This document shows positions 63,076 to 64,000 of a stretch of DNA of 64,000 bases, in pieces; positions within the stretch are counted from its first letter, which is position 1, and every line of letters starts with the position of its first letter. This stretch comes from G963717155 sp963717155 (GTDB taxonomy: Bacteria > Actinomycetota > Thermoleophilia > Gaiellales > JALYLC01). The stretch spans positions 4,154,001 to 4,218,000 of the forward strand of contig OY970326.1 in NCBI GenBank assembly GCA_963717155.1, written 5' to 3'. The translations under genes were made by a program, and so were the position numbers. The notes beneath the pieces were generated by a model. It was not told where the DNA came from. It saw nothing but the letters and a program-made list of their open reading frames with translations, and ran no database searches.

Positions 63076-64000
63076 CTACGCCGAGAACACCTGGGTGAAC
63101 GCGTCGATGTACGCCTGCGCGTTCTTCGACGGCCCCTTGAGCGTCATCGAGAGCGGCTTCTCGGGCTGGTTGTAGAAGAACCGGTCAGCCTGCTCCTTGT
63201 GGCCCTGGTTCACGAGGAGCTTGTACGCCTTCTCGTTGAACAGCGGCCGGCCGTTCTTGAGGAAGTTCTGCGCGATCCACGGAGCCTGCTCCATGGTGTT
63301 GATGAACTTCATGAACGCGTCGGCGTTCTTCGAGCCCTTCGTCAGCATCTCGGCATCCATCCAGCCGTAGGTGCCTTCCTTGGGCGTCGTGACGTCGATC
63401 TTCGGTCCCCCGGCGGCCTTGACGCGCACGTCGGTGCCGAGGTTCTCGATCGCCAGCCAGGCCGAGCCGTCCGCCAGCGCGTTCACGACCTCCGTGTTCT
63501 GCGAGACGAGCTTGAGGACGTTCGGCTTGAACTTCTCGAGGAACTGCTTCGCCCTCGAGATCTCGGCGGGCGTCATGTTGTAGGGCGACTTCGCACCCGT
63601 CGCGAGCCCCGACATGGCCATGAGGTCGGTCGGCTGGTTCTCGACGACGATCTTCCCTGCGTACTTGGGGTCGATCAGCGCGTGCCACGAGTCGGGCTTG
63701 GTCGTGACGTTCTTCGGGTTGTAGTAGACCTGCAGGCTCGACCAACCGAACGGGTAGCCCATCTGGTTGCTGCCGGCCTTCCAGAACGGCACCTGCCGCG
63801 CCACCGAGTAGAGCTGCTTGGAGACGGGAAGCTCGGTGAGGTCGAGCGCCTGGATCAGGCCCTGCTTGTAGAACAGCGGCACCCACAGCGCGTCCTCGGA
63901 CGACATGTCCCACTGCGAGCCACCCTGCTTCACGCGCGTGTAGGCATCGGCGTCGTCGCTGATCAGCTGGATGTGAGCGCCGATCTTCGTCGAGTTCTTG
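63076..64000 (-). CDS. ABC-type extracellular solute-binding protein, polyamine/iron type (partial)
   Basis: The gene runs off the right edge; the N-terminus is missing. Visible: IQLISDDADAYTRVKQGGSQ, WDMSSEDALWVPLFYKQGLI, YPFGWSSLQVYYNPKNV, AGKIVVENQPTDLMAMSGLA, AWLAIENLGTDVRVKAAG, KEGTYGWMDAEMLTKGSKNA and the C-terminal YIDAFTQVFSA. Spacing and the WxxLxDPKYAGKI-type text match PotD/PotF and related binding proteins. Opposite in direction to the LacI gene; transporter genes would lie to the right. Confidence 0.9.
   Translation of the reverse strand, partial: KNSTKIGAHIQLISDDADAYTRVKQGGSQWDMSSEDALWVPLFYKQGLIQALDLTELPVSKQLYSVARQVPFWKAGSNQMGYPFGWSSLQVYYNPKNVTTKPDSWHALIDPKYAGKIVVENQPTDLMAMSGLATGAKSPYNMTPAEISRAKQFLEKFKPNVLKLVSQNTEVVNALADGSAWLAIENLGTDVRVKAAGGPKIDVTTPKEGTYGWMDAEMLTKGSKNADAFMKFINTMEQAPWIAQNFLKNGRPLFNEKAYKLLVNQGHKEQADRFFYNQPEKPLSMTLKGPSKNAQAYIDAFTQVFSA

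Noticed and set aside
1..64000. Mobile elements, CRISPR arrays, prophage or attachment sites
   Set aside because: No transposase, integrase, repeat array, or direct repeats flanking a tRNA-adjacent island were seen; tRNA-Lys has no obvious duplicated 3' end nearby.

Overview
The window is high-GC DNA (about 70%) from a Gram-positive, actinobacterial-type genome, most likely a deep branch such as Thermoleophilia (Solirubrobacterales/Gaiellales). That placement is inferred from gene content: a SARP regulator, a Ser/Thr kinase with an extracellular beta-propeller, a bifunctional-type dCTP deaminase, SufU/SufBCD iron-sulfur assembly, DUF1269, DUF2252 and DUF2652 proteins, and frequent GTG/TTG starts. 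I saw no rRNA, CRISPR array, transposase or integrase. There is one tRNA (Lys, CTT).

Layout. 0.1-4.6 kb: secreted CAP protein, GABA-type aminotransferase, SDR, dCTP deaminase, a structured orphan RNA with a very strong terminator, and a DtxR-type metal repressor. 4.6-15.7 kb: a gamma-glutamyltransferase-like gene and two iron-sulfur assembly blocks (sufS-sufU and sufC-sufB-sufD-membrane protein) around an ABC-2 exporter/two-component operon, with clpS on the opposite strand. 15.9-19.7 kb: tatA, tatC, an amidohydrolase, a membrane-anchored TPR protein, a STAS protein and tRNA-Lys, closely packed. 20-29 kb: a methyltransferase, a small peptide with a GG motif, folC, then a SARP regulator fused to stress-protein-like domains, divergent from a secreted protein, a kinase/propeller receptor and a coupled ligand-binding protein. 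29-34 kb: an Ltp-domain remnant, a PAS-LuxR regulator, a cyclase-related DUF2652 protein convergent with an MFS carrier bearing a cyclic-nucleotide-type domain, and an enolase-superfamily enzyme. 34-44 kb: a carbohydrate cluster (bicupin, ROK kinase, BadF-type kinase, GH4 glycosidase, SDR, sugar ABC importer, PfkB kinase, NagB-like deaminase). 44-52.5 kb: homocysteine methyltransferase coupled to DUF2252, a reductase, a cupin-TPR protein, an SGNH hydrolase, small proteins, an FAD oxidoreductase, DUF1269 and a LuxR response regulator. 52.5-60 kb: a PAS-GGDEF-HD-GYP protein, a formylglycine-generating-enzyme homologue, a second DUF2252 gene and an SGNH hydrolase. 60-64 kb: a divergent sugar-acid/polyol-type locus (TIM-barrel isomerase, Gfo/Idh/MocA dehydrogenase, LacI regulator) with a good LacI-type operator, and an incomplete solute-binding protein.

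Many genes are split across reading frames. I resolved about thirty breaks by eye against family motifs. All but two or three are single extra bases, they hit essential genes such as sufB and tatC, and they lie in blocks separated by long clean stretches (about 20-35.9 kb, most of 41-52.5 kb, and 60-64 kb). This looks like insertion-dominated sequencing error rather than gene decay. I therefore list these as one CDS each and name the breaks. Neighbouring genes very often share ATGA or GTGA stop/start overlaps, which helped to place true gene ends and start codons in the frame-broken regions.
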